A DNA stretch of 64,000 bases from Laguncularia racemosa. Taxonomy: Eukaryota > Streptophyta > Magnoliopsida > Myrtales > Combretaceae. The translations under genes were made by a program, and so were the position numbers. Where the stretch lies: contig JBBMOL010000290.1 of NCBI GenBank assembly GCA_037954665.1, positions 496,001 through 560,000 on the forward strand, written 5' to 3'. Each line of letters opens with the position of its first letter. The first letter of the stretch is position 1. This document shows, one piece after another, positions 33,865-43,314 of this stretch. The notes beneath the pieces are model-generated. The model searched no databases and was not told the DNA's origin. It was given only the letters and a program-made list of their open reading frames with translations.

Positions 33865-34621
33865 TGATACGAACTACGCCCACCTGTGACGAAACCCTAT
33901 ACCAATACGTTTGGAATTGCAACCCAAGATGCCAAATAATCGAAGTGGAACTGCAACCCTTTGCCTATAGATGAAGCAAGAACCTTGGTATATTCTGTTG
34001 ACGCCACAATCGGGATGAAAGACCGATTGATAAGTCTGATTTGAACGCTACGAAAGAGATCTGATAAGTTCAAGAGAAGTTCTTTGGAGAACCAAGAGAG
34101 GAATACTCTCAAATTGTATTAATCAATGTTGTATATAAGTTCTATGTCCTGTTTTCCAACCCTAACAACTATTAATAGGGTTTACAACTCGTAAGGAAAA
34201 AGCCCAAAACGACAAAACATAATAAAGTTGCGGAAAAAAAAAAAACAAACAGGCAATGTATGCCGGTGGCATAGTAGCCGGCGTAGGATGTACGCCGGGT
34301 ATATACGTCAGCGGCATAGTGGGCGGCGTAGTCCCTCCGTTGCTCTCTAATTGCAATGCCAGCTCAAAGCCGGCAGCGTTAATCCAGCGTTGTCAAGGCC
34401 GGCAACTTTAATCTCCTTTGTTAAAACCTTGAATGACTTATACAAATGCAAGTTCATTCTCATGGTTGCTCCACTCTTTTCCAGCTTCTTGGATATCCTT
34501 TATCAACCCATTAAGTGATTCTTTGAATCATTTTGCTCGAGTTCTTGTGATTGATCCAGGTGGCACTTCAAGAGGATCCACATTCCACTTTCTAGCTTGG
34601 CTCCCATCATGGCTTCCATCA
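33865..34621 (-). repeat. 3' LTR of C5
   Basis: 757 bp, TGATACGAAC to TTCCATCA. It has GCCGGC-type units (34258-34400) more numerous than in the other copy. The integrase frame enters it at 34621 and reaches a TGA at 34528-34530; beyond that the same frame is open to a TAA at 34438. Confidence 0.93.
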
Positions 34622-35947
34622 TTCCCCTCCTCTTGAAAAGGATTTGTCCTCAAATCGTCACCTACATCAAAAGGACTCAGATTAGTAACGTTAAAAGTAG
34701 CACTTACTTGATACGCACCTAGCAAATCTAACTTGTAGGCATTATCATTGATGCGCTCTAGAATCTGAAATGGTCTATCACCTCTAGGAAGTAATTTAGA
34801 TCGACGTTGCACAGGAAACCGCTCTTTGCGCATGTGAACCCAAACCCAGTCTCCAGGTTCAAAGACGGCTTGTCGACGACCCTTGTTGGCATGTTTCACA
34901 TACTGTTTTGTCCTCCACTCAATGTTGAGCCTTGCCTTCTCATGGAGTTGTTTAACAAACTCCGCTTTCTTTCCACCATCTAGATTGACATACTCAGAAA
35001 TAGGAAGAGGAGATAAATCCAAAGGAGTTAGTGGATTAAAACCATACACAATTTCAAAAGGTGTAAACTTAGTAGCAGAATGCATTGTACGATTATAAGT
35101 AAATTCAACATGAGGCAAACAATCCTCCCAACTTTTAATGTTCTTTTTAATGACTGTCCTCAACAAAGTAGATAAAGTTCGATTTACTACCTCAGTTTGA
35201 CCATCAGTCTGTGGATGACAAGTAGTAGAGAACAATAACGTAGTTCCTAACTTAGACCATAGGGTCTTCCAGAAGTAGCTCAAGAACTTAACATCCCGAT
35301 CCGACACGATTGTTCTAGGCATACCATGCAATCTCACAACTTCCCTAAAGAACAAATTAGCAATATGGAAAGCATCATCTGTTTTGTGGCAAGGAATGAA
35401 ATGTGCCATCTTGGAAAACCTATCCACGACTACAAAAATAGAGTCTCTACCATACCTAGACCTAGGTAATCCTAATACAAAATCCATTGAAATGTTTACC
35501 CAAAGCACATGAGGAATTGGAAGTGGGGTATAAAGTCCATGAGGTTGGACTCTAGACTTTACTTGCTTACAAGTGACACATCGCTCACAAATCCTCTCAA
35601 CATCTCGTTTCATGTGAGGCCAATAGAAGTGTTCCTGCAAAATCCCTAAGGTTTTAGCTACTCCAAAATGCCCTATTAATCCTCCTCCATGAGACTCCCT
35701 CACCAATAACTCTCTTAAAGAACAATTGGGAATGCAAAGTTTATTCTCCCTAAACAAGAATCCCCCATGCTTATAAAATTTACCATGACCACTCTTCTCA
35801 CAACGAACATACTCTTCACAAAAATCTCGATCAGCAGCATACAATTCTTTAATATGCTCAAAACCAAGCAGTCTAGAACTAAGAGTAGAGATGAGAGCAT
35901 ACCTTCTAGAAAGTGCATCAGCAACAACATTTTCTTTACCTTGCTTT
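34528..35947 (-). CDS. Integrase of C5 (3' part of pol), open frame into the LTR
   Basis: Integrase joins the cDNA of the element to host DNA. The minus-strand frame is open for about 470 codons from a TAA at 35948. The zinc-binding domain is complete (SHGGGLIGHFG, CERCVTCKQ). The catalytic triad is intact: Asp in ISMDFVLGLP, Asp in IVSDRDVKFL, Glu in TDGQTEVVNRTL. The C-terminal part has PGDWVWVHMRKERFP, NDNAYKLDLLG and the tail FQEEGNDGS. The last 31 codons lie inside the 3' LTR, up to SITRTRAK and a TGA. The first in-frame Met is at 35844, but the real product would be cut from a polyprotein. This is the only intact pol domain set in the window; nonsense codons upstream make expression unlikely. 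Confidence 0.88.
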
Positions 35948-36508
35948 TAGTGGATGATATAGGGAAATGTTTTGATAAACGCCACCCAACGAGCATGCCT
36001 TTTGTTCAGATTATGTTGTCCCTTCAAGTACTTCAAGGATTCATGATCAGTGTGGATCACGAACTCTTTTGGCCAAAGATAGTGTTGCTAAGTCTCTAGG
36101 GCTCGAACCAATGCATATAACTCCTTGTTATAAGTAGGGTAGTTCAAGGTTGCCCCACTTAGCTTCTCACTAAAGAATGCAATTGGTCTCCTCTCTTGCA
36201 TGAGAACTGCTCCAATACCTATTCCTAAAGCATCACACTCAATCTCAAAAGTTTTAGAGAAATTAGGTAAAGCAAGTAGTGGCGCATGAGTCAGCTTATT
36301 TTTAAGCGTCTAAAAGGCCTTCTCTTGTTGCTCTCCCCAACTGAACCCCACATTCTTCTTGATTACTTCAGTAAGTGGTGATGAAATCCTTCACAAACCT
36401 CCTATAAAAGCTCGCTAGTCCATGGAAACTCCAAACATTACTTACATTAGTTGGACTAGGCCATTCTTGGATCGCACGAATCTTCTCTTCATCAACTTGT
36501 ATTCCCTA
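35948..36508 (-). pseudogene. RNase H region of C5
   Basis: Frames on the minus strand read FEIECDALGIGIGAVLMQE, RPIAFFSEKLSG, YNKELYALVRAL, HTDHESLKYLKGQ and VVADALSRR, a complete RNase H with its acidic residues. It is broken by a TAG at 36506-36508 at the RT junction, a frameshift near 36370-36380, and stops at about 36311, 36089 and 35948. Confidence 0.85.
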
Positions 36509-37570
36509 TGCACTAACAATAAAACCAAGAAACACAAGTTTGTCTGTGCAAAAAGTGCACTTTTTGAGGTTAGCATATAATTGCTCCTTTCGAAGCACTT
36601 CCAAAACAGCCCTCAAATGAATTATATGGTCTTTCAAACTCGTGCTGTAAATGAGGATATCATCATAATAGATTACCACAAATTTGCCAATAAAAGTCCT
36701 CAAAACATGGTTCATAAGTCTCATGAAAGTACTAGGTGTGTTAGTTAAACCGAAAGGCATTACTAACCATTCATATAAACCATATTTTGTCTTAAATGCT
36801 ATTTTCCATTCATTACCTTCTTTCATTCTAATTTGGTGATATCCGCTTTTCAAATCAATTTTGGAAAAGACACTAGACCCATATAACTCATCTAACATGT
36901 CATCTAAGCGAGGAATGGGATGACGATACTTTACTGTGATGTTGTTGATAGCTCGGCAATCAACACACATTCTCCATGACCCATCCTTCTTAGGCACCAA
37001 AATCACAGGCACTGCACATGGGTTCATGCTTTCCCTCACGTACCCCTTCTCCATCAAGTCATTAACCTGCCTTTGGAGTTCCTTTGTCTCCTCTAGATTG
37101 CTCCTATAAGCTGGCTTGTTTGGAATAAATGCTCCGGGTACAAAGTCAATTCGGTGCTCAATACCACGAATTGGTGGTAATCCCTTTGGAATCTCCCCAG
37201 GGAAGACATCTTCAAAGTCCCGCACAATAGACACAACCACACTAGGCAAAGAGTTAAGAAGTTCGTTAATATTCAAACAAGTTTCCCTAAAAACCAGCAA
37301 CAACATAGGTTGCTTCATCACTAACGCTCTCCTTAATACAGTCGCTTTTGTCACACAACTCTCCTTTTGCAAGGCTGCACTCTCCTTTTCACTCACCACC
37401 AAAGTTGATCCCCCCTCAACTTGACCTCTCACACTCTTTCCAGCCTTCCTCTCTTTTTCCTTTTGATATTGACTTTTGTATTCCTTTTCTTTTTCTATGT
37501 CTTTTGCTCTCTCAATCTCCCTCTGTTTTTCACTCACCTTATATTTTGCAAAAGATTGTTGTAGCTGCAA
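36509..37570 (-). pseudogene. Reverse transcriptase of C5, undamaged catalytic core
   Basis: 354 codons open. A charged, coiled-coil-prone linker (residues 1-50) is followed by DFEDVFPGEIPKGLPP, then RT: NPCAVPVILVPKKDGSW, RMCVDCRAINNITVKYRHP, FSKIDLKSGYHQIRM, MPFGLTNTPSTFMRL and the active site VVIYYDDILIYS at about residue 308. It closes with LVFLGFIVSA and a TAG at a probable Gln. All RT motifs are intact; the frame is cut off from protease by a TAG at 37571 and from RNase H by the TAG at 36506. Confidence 0.9.
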
Positions 37571-38140
37571 CTAATCCTCATACACCTGTTTAGGTGTTAA
37601 GGGTTTAAGATTATAGCTTTTGCCATGATGAACAAGCGTATACTTGTTAGAAAAGCCATCATGAACAACCTTCCTATCAAACTGCCATAGCCTCCCCAAC
37701 AACACATGATAAGCCTGCATCGACACTACATCGCATAATAACTCATCCTCATACCTACTGATCCAAAAAGCAATTAAGGCTTGCTTACTCACCTTAGTCT
37801 CGCCACTATCATTCAGCCACTGCAATTTATATGAGCTAGGGTGTTTAGTGGTCTTGAGCCCCAACCTCTCAACAATGAAAGTACTTACTACATTAGTGCA
37901 ACTCCCCCCATCAATGATCAAACTACAAATATGGTCACCTATATAACATTTAGTATGAAAGATATTCTCTCGTTGCACCTCCTCTTCTTCCTTTACCTGC
38001 ACATTCAAAGCTCGCTTTACTACTGCCACTAACTTCCCTGCTACAGGCTCCTCGTCATCACTAACATCCTCCAATGGAGGCATATCATCATCTTCACTAT
38101 CCCCCACAATCTCATACTCACCATCATTGCGCAAAATCAT
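37571..38140 (-). pseudogene. Protease of C5
   Basis: 189 codons open. An acidic N-terminal segment follows the gag knuckle; the active-site strand is CSLIIDGGSCTNVVSTFIVE at about residues 72-91; the second conserved strand is YHVLLGRLWQFDRKVVHDG. The product would be cut from gag-pol and process the polyprotein. It ends at TAG 37571-37573, directly continuous with the RT linker, so the only break is one CAG-to-TAG type change. Confidence 0.85.
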
Positions 38141-39225
38141 AATGCTCCTATTAGGACATTGACTAGCAATATGGCCTCTTCCTTAGTATTTAAAACATGT
38201 AATGTCACGATTTCTAGGAGTAGAAGAATCAAGTTTACCTTGATTACCAGGAGTAGATCCCCTTTGCTTCTGCTTTCCTTTTAGCTTGGTGGGTAACGAC
38301 TTTTCTTCCTTCCTCCAATGGTTAGTCTTCCAAGTAGATGAACCAGCACCCTATTGAAACCGAGCAGTGCTACTACCTTTCCTCCTGTGTTGGTTCTCAA
38401 CCTTTATCGCCATGTGGACCATGTCTTCTAATTCCACATAATGCTGTAATTCTACTATATTTTGAATCTCTCTATTCAACCCAGCAAGAAATCTAGCCAT
38501 AGTAGCCTCTCTATCCTCGTCAACATTTGCTCTAATCATAGTAACCTCCATCTCCTTGAAATACTCATCCACACTTCGGCTTCCCTGCTTAAGAGTTTGC
38601 AATTTGTTATGCAATTCGCGATAGTAGTAAGCACGAACAAATCGCTTCTTCATCACCCTCTTTATCTCTTCCCAAGACTCAATAGGTGGTTCGCCATTCC
38701 TTCTTCTATTCAACTTCAGTTGATCCCACCACACTATGGCATAATATGAAAACTCAATGGCAGCAAGCTTCACTTTCTTTCTCCCACTATAATTGTGATA
38801 ATCAAACACCATCTCTACCTTCTTCTCCCATTCTAAGTATGCCTCGGGATCATTCTTCCCTTGGAAAGGAGGAATCTTCATCTTTATACTACTCATTTGA
38901 TTATCCTCTCTATTCCTATCTCCTCTATCTTCCCAATCCCTAGTTCCTCTATTCCTACCACCATAACCTCTATAACTCCCGATAGAAGGTTTATCAAACT
39001 CATCATTAGAATTTTCATCTCCACCCCTTTGTCCTCTTTTAGAAAACTCTCCCTCTTAAGCCCTTGAAAGACGTTCTTAGATTGCTTCAATTTCTGCTCC
39101 ACCATTTCATGAATTTGCTCCATTCCCTCCTGAAACATTCTCTTCATCTCACTCCTCAACGCCTCAATTACTAACCTAGCATCAAACCTCCCCCTCTCAC
39201 CTTCAGGAGAATTTTGCCGTGACAT
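38141..39225 (-). pseudogene. Gag of C5
   Basis: Start at the minus-strand ATG at 39225 (MSRQNSPEGERGR). Residues 20-50 are a coiled MKRMFQEGMEQIHEMVEQKL. A frameshift near 39055-39060 separates this from the Arg/Gly-rich part and the capsid core, open at 38351-38896: MKIPPFQGKNDPEAYLEWE, AIVWWDQLKLNRRRNGE, MKKRFVRAYYYRELHNKLQ, ATMARFLAGLNREIQN. A TAG near 38351 follows, then a Lys/Arg-rich part and a zinc knuckle (about 38150-38200) reading CFKY-stop-GRGHIASQCPNR, where one Cys became Tyr and one Gln a stop. Confidence 0.88.
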
Positions 39226-39696
39226 AGTTCATGTAATAAAAGGTTAGTACTAACACAAATATATAGAATTAAACCTCATGATTCGCTCACTCACGTGTTT
39301 CACTCAAAGAAGGATATCCCACAATCACTCGTGTATTCTCACAAATAGAGATGATATCAACTCACCAATCCCTCTTCTCAATTCTCTTGGAACTAATCCA
39401 AACTACACCAAATTCTTTCGTAGAATTCAAGAACAAACTCTCCGGGCTTGAATTTTCCTCTTTTTTTTTGTTTTTGTTTTTATTTTCGTTCTTCTTCTTC
39501 TTCTTTTTTTTCACTCCTTTTTTTTGTAACAAGATTGATAGAATGAAACTACACTACTCAAGAAACAATTAACACTATGGACTTGAGTATGAAACAATGG
39601 TATTACAAAACTGATATGAATGATTGATATGAACGATTGGTGTTAAGGTTTTGATGTTACCTTTTCTCGAACCGAACTGATTTTTTAATGAACCTA
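39226..39696 (-). other. 5' leader of C5
   Basis: No gene. A pyrimidine-rich run at 39461-39530 makes the element RNA strongly A/G-rich just upstream of gag. Otherwise plain AT-rich leader. Confidence 0.7.
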
Positions 39697-39709
39697 GGCT
39701 CTGATACCA
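39697..39709 (-). other. Primer-binding site of C5 (tRNA-Met)
   Basis: Minus strand TGGTATCAGAGCC, three bases inside the LTR end at 39713. Confidence 0.92.
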
Positions 39710-39712
39710 AAC

Positions 39713-40436
39713 TGATATGAACCACACCTACTGTGACGAAACCCTATACCAATACGTTTGGAATTGCAACCCAAGATGCCAAATAATCGAAGTGGAACCG
39801 CGACCCGTTGCCTATAGATGAGGCAAGAACCTTGGTATTTCTGTTAACGCCATAATCGGGATGAAAGACCGATTGATAAGTCTGATTTGAATGCCACGGA
39901 AGAGATCCGATAAGTTCAAGAGAAGTTCTTTAGAGAACCAAGAGAGGAATACTCTCAAATTGTATTAATCAATGTTGTATGTAAGTTCTATGTCCTGTTT
40001 TCCAACCCTAACAGCTATTAATAGGGTTTACAACTCGTAAGGAAAAAGCCCAAAATGACATAACATAATAAAGTTGCAGAATAAAAATAACAAACAAGCA
40101 ATGTATGCCGGCGGTGTAGTGGAGGGCGTAATCCCTCCGTCGCTCTCTAATTGCAACGCCGACTCAAAGCCAACAGCGTTAATCCAGTGTTGTCAAGGCC
40201 GGCAGCTTTAATCTCCTATGCTTTGATCTCCTTTGTTAAAACCTTGAATGACTTGTACAAAAGCAAGTTCATTCTCATGGTTGCTCCACTCTTTTCCAAC
40301 TTCTTGGATATCCTTTATCAACCCGTTAAGTGCTTCTTTAAATCATTTTGCTCAAGTTCTTTTGATCGGTCTAGGTAGCACTTCAAGAGGATCCACATTC
40401 CACTTTCTAGCTTAGCTCCCATCATGGCTTCCATCA
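39713..40436 (-). repeat. 5' LTR of C5
   Basis: 724 bp, matching 33865-34621. It starts TGATATGAACC and ends TTCCATCA. The pol-tail frame in this copy carries a few extra stops, as expected for a part not under coding constraint once inserted. Confidence 0.93.
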
Positions 40437-40441
40437 CATTC
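40437..40441. repeat. Target site duplication of C5, right copy (CATTC)
   Basis: Matches 33860-33864. Confidence 0.92.
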
Positions 40442-41177
40442 TCACCTCCAGTTGGATTTGGTCCTGACATATCTCTACAGTCAATAAAAGAGATTAATAA
40501 CACAAATATAATATATCTCTCACAACTCACTCGTGTTTTTGCTCTCAATTATAAGTTCTCACAACCCACTCTTATAATCCTTTGATATGAACTCGAATCG
40601 ATAACCTCCTCAACATAAACCACTAAAGCAAGTCTATTAACTAACTACTAGGTTCCAAGTCATAGAAAGCAAGGGTACATAACACGAATTAATTAATATG
40701 AAAAGACTCACTACAAAATTGGAAACACAAACGAAGAGATATCCTCAACACGAAATAAGAAAGAAGAATATTGCACTGAACATGTAATGGAATGGCAAGG
40801 TAATTCAGATACAATATTGGAAAGACAAGATAATGTTGAAGGTAGGAATTAGAAAGTGTACTGTATCACTTGATTATGTGATTTCAAAGCAAGAATTTTG
40901 TCTTGTAACTCAGCAATTGAATACTTCCACGGCCGAATTCGAATTTTATATACATATATATATATATATGAATTCCTATAGATAAAGAACAAGAATTAAG
41001 GAAGGATTGAATGTCAATTTTCTAAGATAACAAATTGTTGTTGCCGGTCACCAATAGACTTTTTATGATTGAATTCGTATTTTTTTTTTATATGAATTTC
41101 CAAGGTATGAACAAGAACTATGGAATGAACAAACAAATAAATAACAAAGGATAGATGTTACTTGATTCAAGAAGCCG
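40442..41177 (-). other. Gag start and 5' leader of C4
   Basis: The minus-strand ATG at about 40468 begins MSGPNPTGGE, which aligns with MSRQNSPEGE of C5 and continues beyond the C5 insertion at 33859. The rest (40470-41177) is leader DNA without a gene and has a TA tract at 40950-40970. Confidence 0.75.
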
Positions 41178-41191
41178 AAGCTCTAATACCA
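41178..41191 (-). other. Primer-binding site of C4
   Basis: Minus strand TGGTATTAGAGCTT, tRNA-Met type with one transition, two bases inside the LTR end at 41194. Confidence 0.82.
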
Positions 41192-41193
41192 AA

Positions 41194-41840
41194 TGATGCG
41201 CAAACCCTAAGTATGTCAAACCTAGAACCCGACGATCGAAATTGAAATCGGAATCCCCACTAATCATCTTGAACAATTTGTAATTCATAACTAGACCCCA
41301 ACCACGCATGTTGATTGAAACCTAAGCTATCAATGATTTCCCCAAGCGTTTATGTTGAAAAAATCGTGGAGTTCTTTCTTAAAGAACAAGAGAGAGCTTT
41401 TCCATGAAAATTTATATTTCAATAATATGATAGAAGTGTGTCATGTCTTCCCCCTATAAGGTGCTATATTATATCACATAACAAAAGAATAACCTAGGTT
41501 TCCAAACATAGCAAACCGGCCACTTAACTTCTAAAAGGCCAAAATCTTACAAAAACAAATAATAAAATTACAAAGCCGAGTGGTCTTTTAATGACACATA
41601 AACCGCCAATTTTCCTTAGGTTCTCATGTCCTATACTCCTCTAAAGACGCTTGAATCAAATTAAAAAAGGTCAATTCTCCTTTAACGTAACTTGGTTCCT
41701 TCTCTTCTAATTCCATTACTAGTCCTTGCAAGGCTTCATTCATCTGTTTAGCTCTAGCTCCGGTCATTGGGCCTCCAATACCATGTAGCGAGTCTTGGGA
41801 CTTTGGTTCATTCCTTTTTTAGGCTAGTTGATCCCTATCA
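41194..41840 (-). repeat. 5' LTR of C4 with encoded pol tail
   Basis: It runs from TGATGCGCAAACC to GATCCCTATCA. On the minus strand it opens TGATAGGGATCAA and encodes a 72-codon frame from 41840 to a TGA at 41624-41626, broken only by one TAA, containing GGPMTGARAKQMNEALQGL. No second LTR is present; the outer end is set by the TGAT...ATCA form shared with related LTRs. Confidence 0.72.
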
Positions 41841-42530
41841 AATAGCTACACACTATAAATGGATAGACATAAAACCTAAAAGAATTTTTTTTAGAGAGAT
41901 TTTTTGGCAAACGAAAAGAAAGGACTCCTTGGAGCTAGAGAATATTGAAGAGTAGATTTTACACTTTATAAGTGCAATAACAAGTTTATAAAAGGGTTTT
42001 TCTTTCCATTATGAGTTGTTTTGATTCTATTGTTAGATTTTATCTTATCATGTTAACTTAATTTCCTTTAGTATCTAGATTTGTGGAACCTTAGAATCAT
42101 TATGTAATCTTATTTTAGTTATTATTCAATGGATTTTTTAGATTCTTGATTCAATTATGCATGTTATTTATTGTAAGAAATTGGTATTTCTAGATTATCA
42201 ATTTTAATTATTGATATTATGCAAGTAGATTGAGAAATCACCTGTATAATTAGATCTAGTGTAATTAAAAAGAGTTGCATACAATCCTAGAGATGGAATG
42301 ATATAAATCTTCTAAATTAGAGTCAAACCGAATTAAGGAATTCAAATATCAATAATGCAATCTTAGGGGTTTCAATTAGGGAGAGATCTTGGTTAATCAA
42401 CCTAGGGTTAGAAATTAATAATCTTGAGAAAGATGTTAATTTAATTACAGAATTCCTACGGTTAAGAAATTAAAGATGAAATTGGAATTATCTCTAATAA
42501 GTTAAAATACTCATCAAGATTCATATTACC
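41841..42530 (+). repeat. Probable Athila/Tat-type LTR fragment
   Basis: AT-rich DNA with a TATAAATGG box at about 41851 and, from about 42200, short blocks (AGATTGAGAAATC, GAGAGATCTTGGTTAATCAA, CTTGAGAAAGATG) whose order recalls the middle of the A1 LTR. Neither boundary nor a second copy is visible. No gene. Confidence 0.35.
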
Positions 42531-42534
42531 TTAG

Positions 42535-42951
42535 ATAGTTGTTCATAGTTTTAACCAGATTTTGAAACACTAGGAAGTGTTGTCAAGGTCAAGATAGATT
42601 TCTTAAACATTTTCCCAAAATTCTTTAGCCATTTCATAGAACAGATACATTCTACCAATCTTTAGCTCCATCAAGTTTATAAGCTAGACCATTACAAGCA
42701 AATTCTTAGCCTCTTAAAATTTAAATTCTTTAGAACTAGTGTTTTGAGCCTTGGTGGTGTTGATTAAGTAGCTAAGTTTCCCATGGCCATATATTGCTAA
42801 TTTTTCCATTTGAAACCATTATAAGAACCATTTCCACTCCTGTCAGATGGGAATGTACCAAACTAGTATTTGATTCCCAAGTATCCATCCTACTAGGTTT
42901 GAGTAGGGTTGCTTATGGTAAATTAGTTCTGGACAATATGGATCGATAGGA
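42535..42951 (-). pseudogene. Ty1/copia gag relic
   Basis: Broken minus-strand frames recall the capsid of copia elements (UBN2-like): an IWPWE-type stretch followed by SYLINTTKAQ near 42755-42790, and AKEFWENV-like then YLDLDNTS near 42570-42640. Many stops. The position directly beside a tRNA-Met primer site and a short LTR supports the call. Confidence 0.6.
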
Positions 42952-43314
42952 GCTTTGATACCATGAGAAAATAACATAAAAGTGGGAAGAATTCTTCATT
43001 TTAATTGTTGTACAACTTTAGAATAAATGTGAAGTTTACATCAATTAAACATGTCTAATATCCTAAAAATTAGCAACGAACATAAATTTAGGTATAACCT
43101 AATAAGCCTTAAAACTAATCTAATGCAAATAAGATAAAAAAAGAAAAAGAAAATACAAGGAAAAAAAGGAAAAATACATAAACTAGCAAACTAACAAATA
43201 CTAAACAAGGAAATATACACAGAAGCACATGTTTAAATTTCCTAATTATATAGCAATATCTAGAATTTGTTTGATACTTTTTCCTTGCATATGATAATAT
43301 ATGTTTAGCTAACA
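42952..43314 (-). repeat. Copia-type 5' LTR and primer site
   Basis: Minus strand TGGTATCAAAGCT at 42951-42963 is a primer site; the LTR (42964-43314, 351 bp) reads TGTTAGCTAAACATA to TTATTTTCTCA on the minus strand, a usual copia form. No partner LTR was found. Confidence 0.6.

Larger units (their letters stand above)
33865..40436 (-). mobile_element. Chromovirus-like Ty3/gypsy element C5, nearly complete, TSD CATTC
   Basis: 6,572 bp with LTRs at 33865-34621 and 39713-40436, a tRNA-Met primer site at 39697-39709, a polypurine tract (34622-34636, minus TCAAGAGGAGGGGAA) and a full gag-protease-RT-RNase H-integrase set. It is the least damaged element here: damage seen is a gag frameshift, about seven nonsense codons and a frameshift in RNase H. 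RT and integrase catalytic residues are present. The LTRs differ by scattered bases and a block of about 46 bases at 34261-34345, so it is not recent. No chromodomain; the pol frame runs into the 3' LTR. It sits in the early gag of C4. Confidence 0.94.
32512..41840 (-). mobile_element. Chromovirus-like element C4 (minus strand), 5' part, split by C5
   Basis: Right to left: LTR (41194-41840), primer site (41178-41191), leader, gag start (near 40466), then the C5 insertion, remainder of gag, zinc knuckle and protease, cut at 32512. RT and integrase are missing. The gag and protease are of the same subfamily as C5. The LTR carries a long in-frame pol tail. Confidence 0.83.

Noticed and set aside
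34883..35098. Antisense open frames across C5 and C4 (for example 34883-35098, 37116-37424, 38462-38749)
   Set aside because: They mirror the integrase, RT and gag frames on the other strand and carry no domain.
37571..38140. DGG instead of DSG at the C5 protease active site as a damaging change
   Set aside because: C1 shows the same IIDGGSC form and it is the usual form in this family, so it is not a defect.
41841..42530. A complete LTR or host gene fragment here
   Set aside because: No second copy, no clear ends and no coding frame; kept only as a low-confidence LTR-like fragment.
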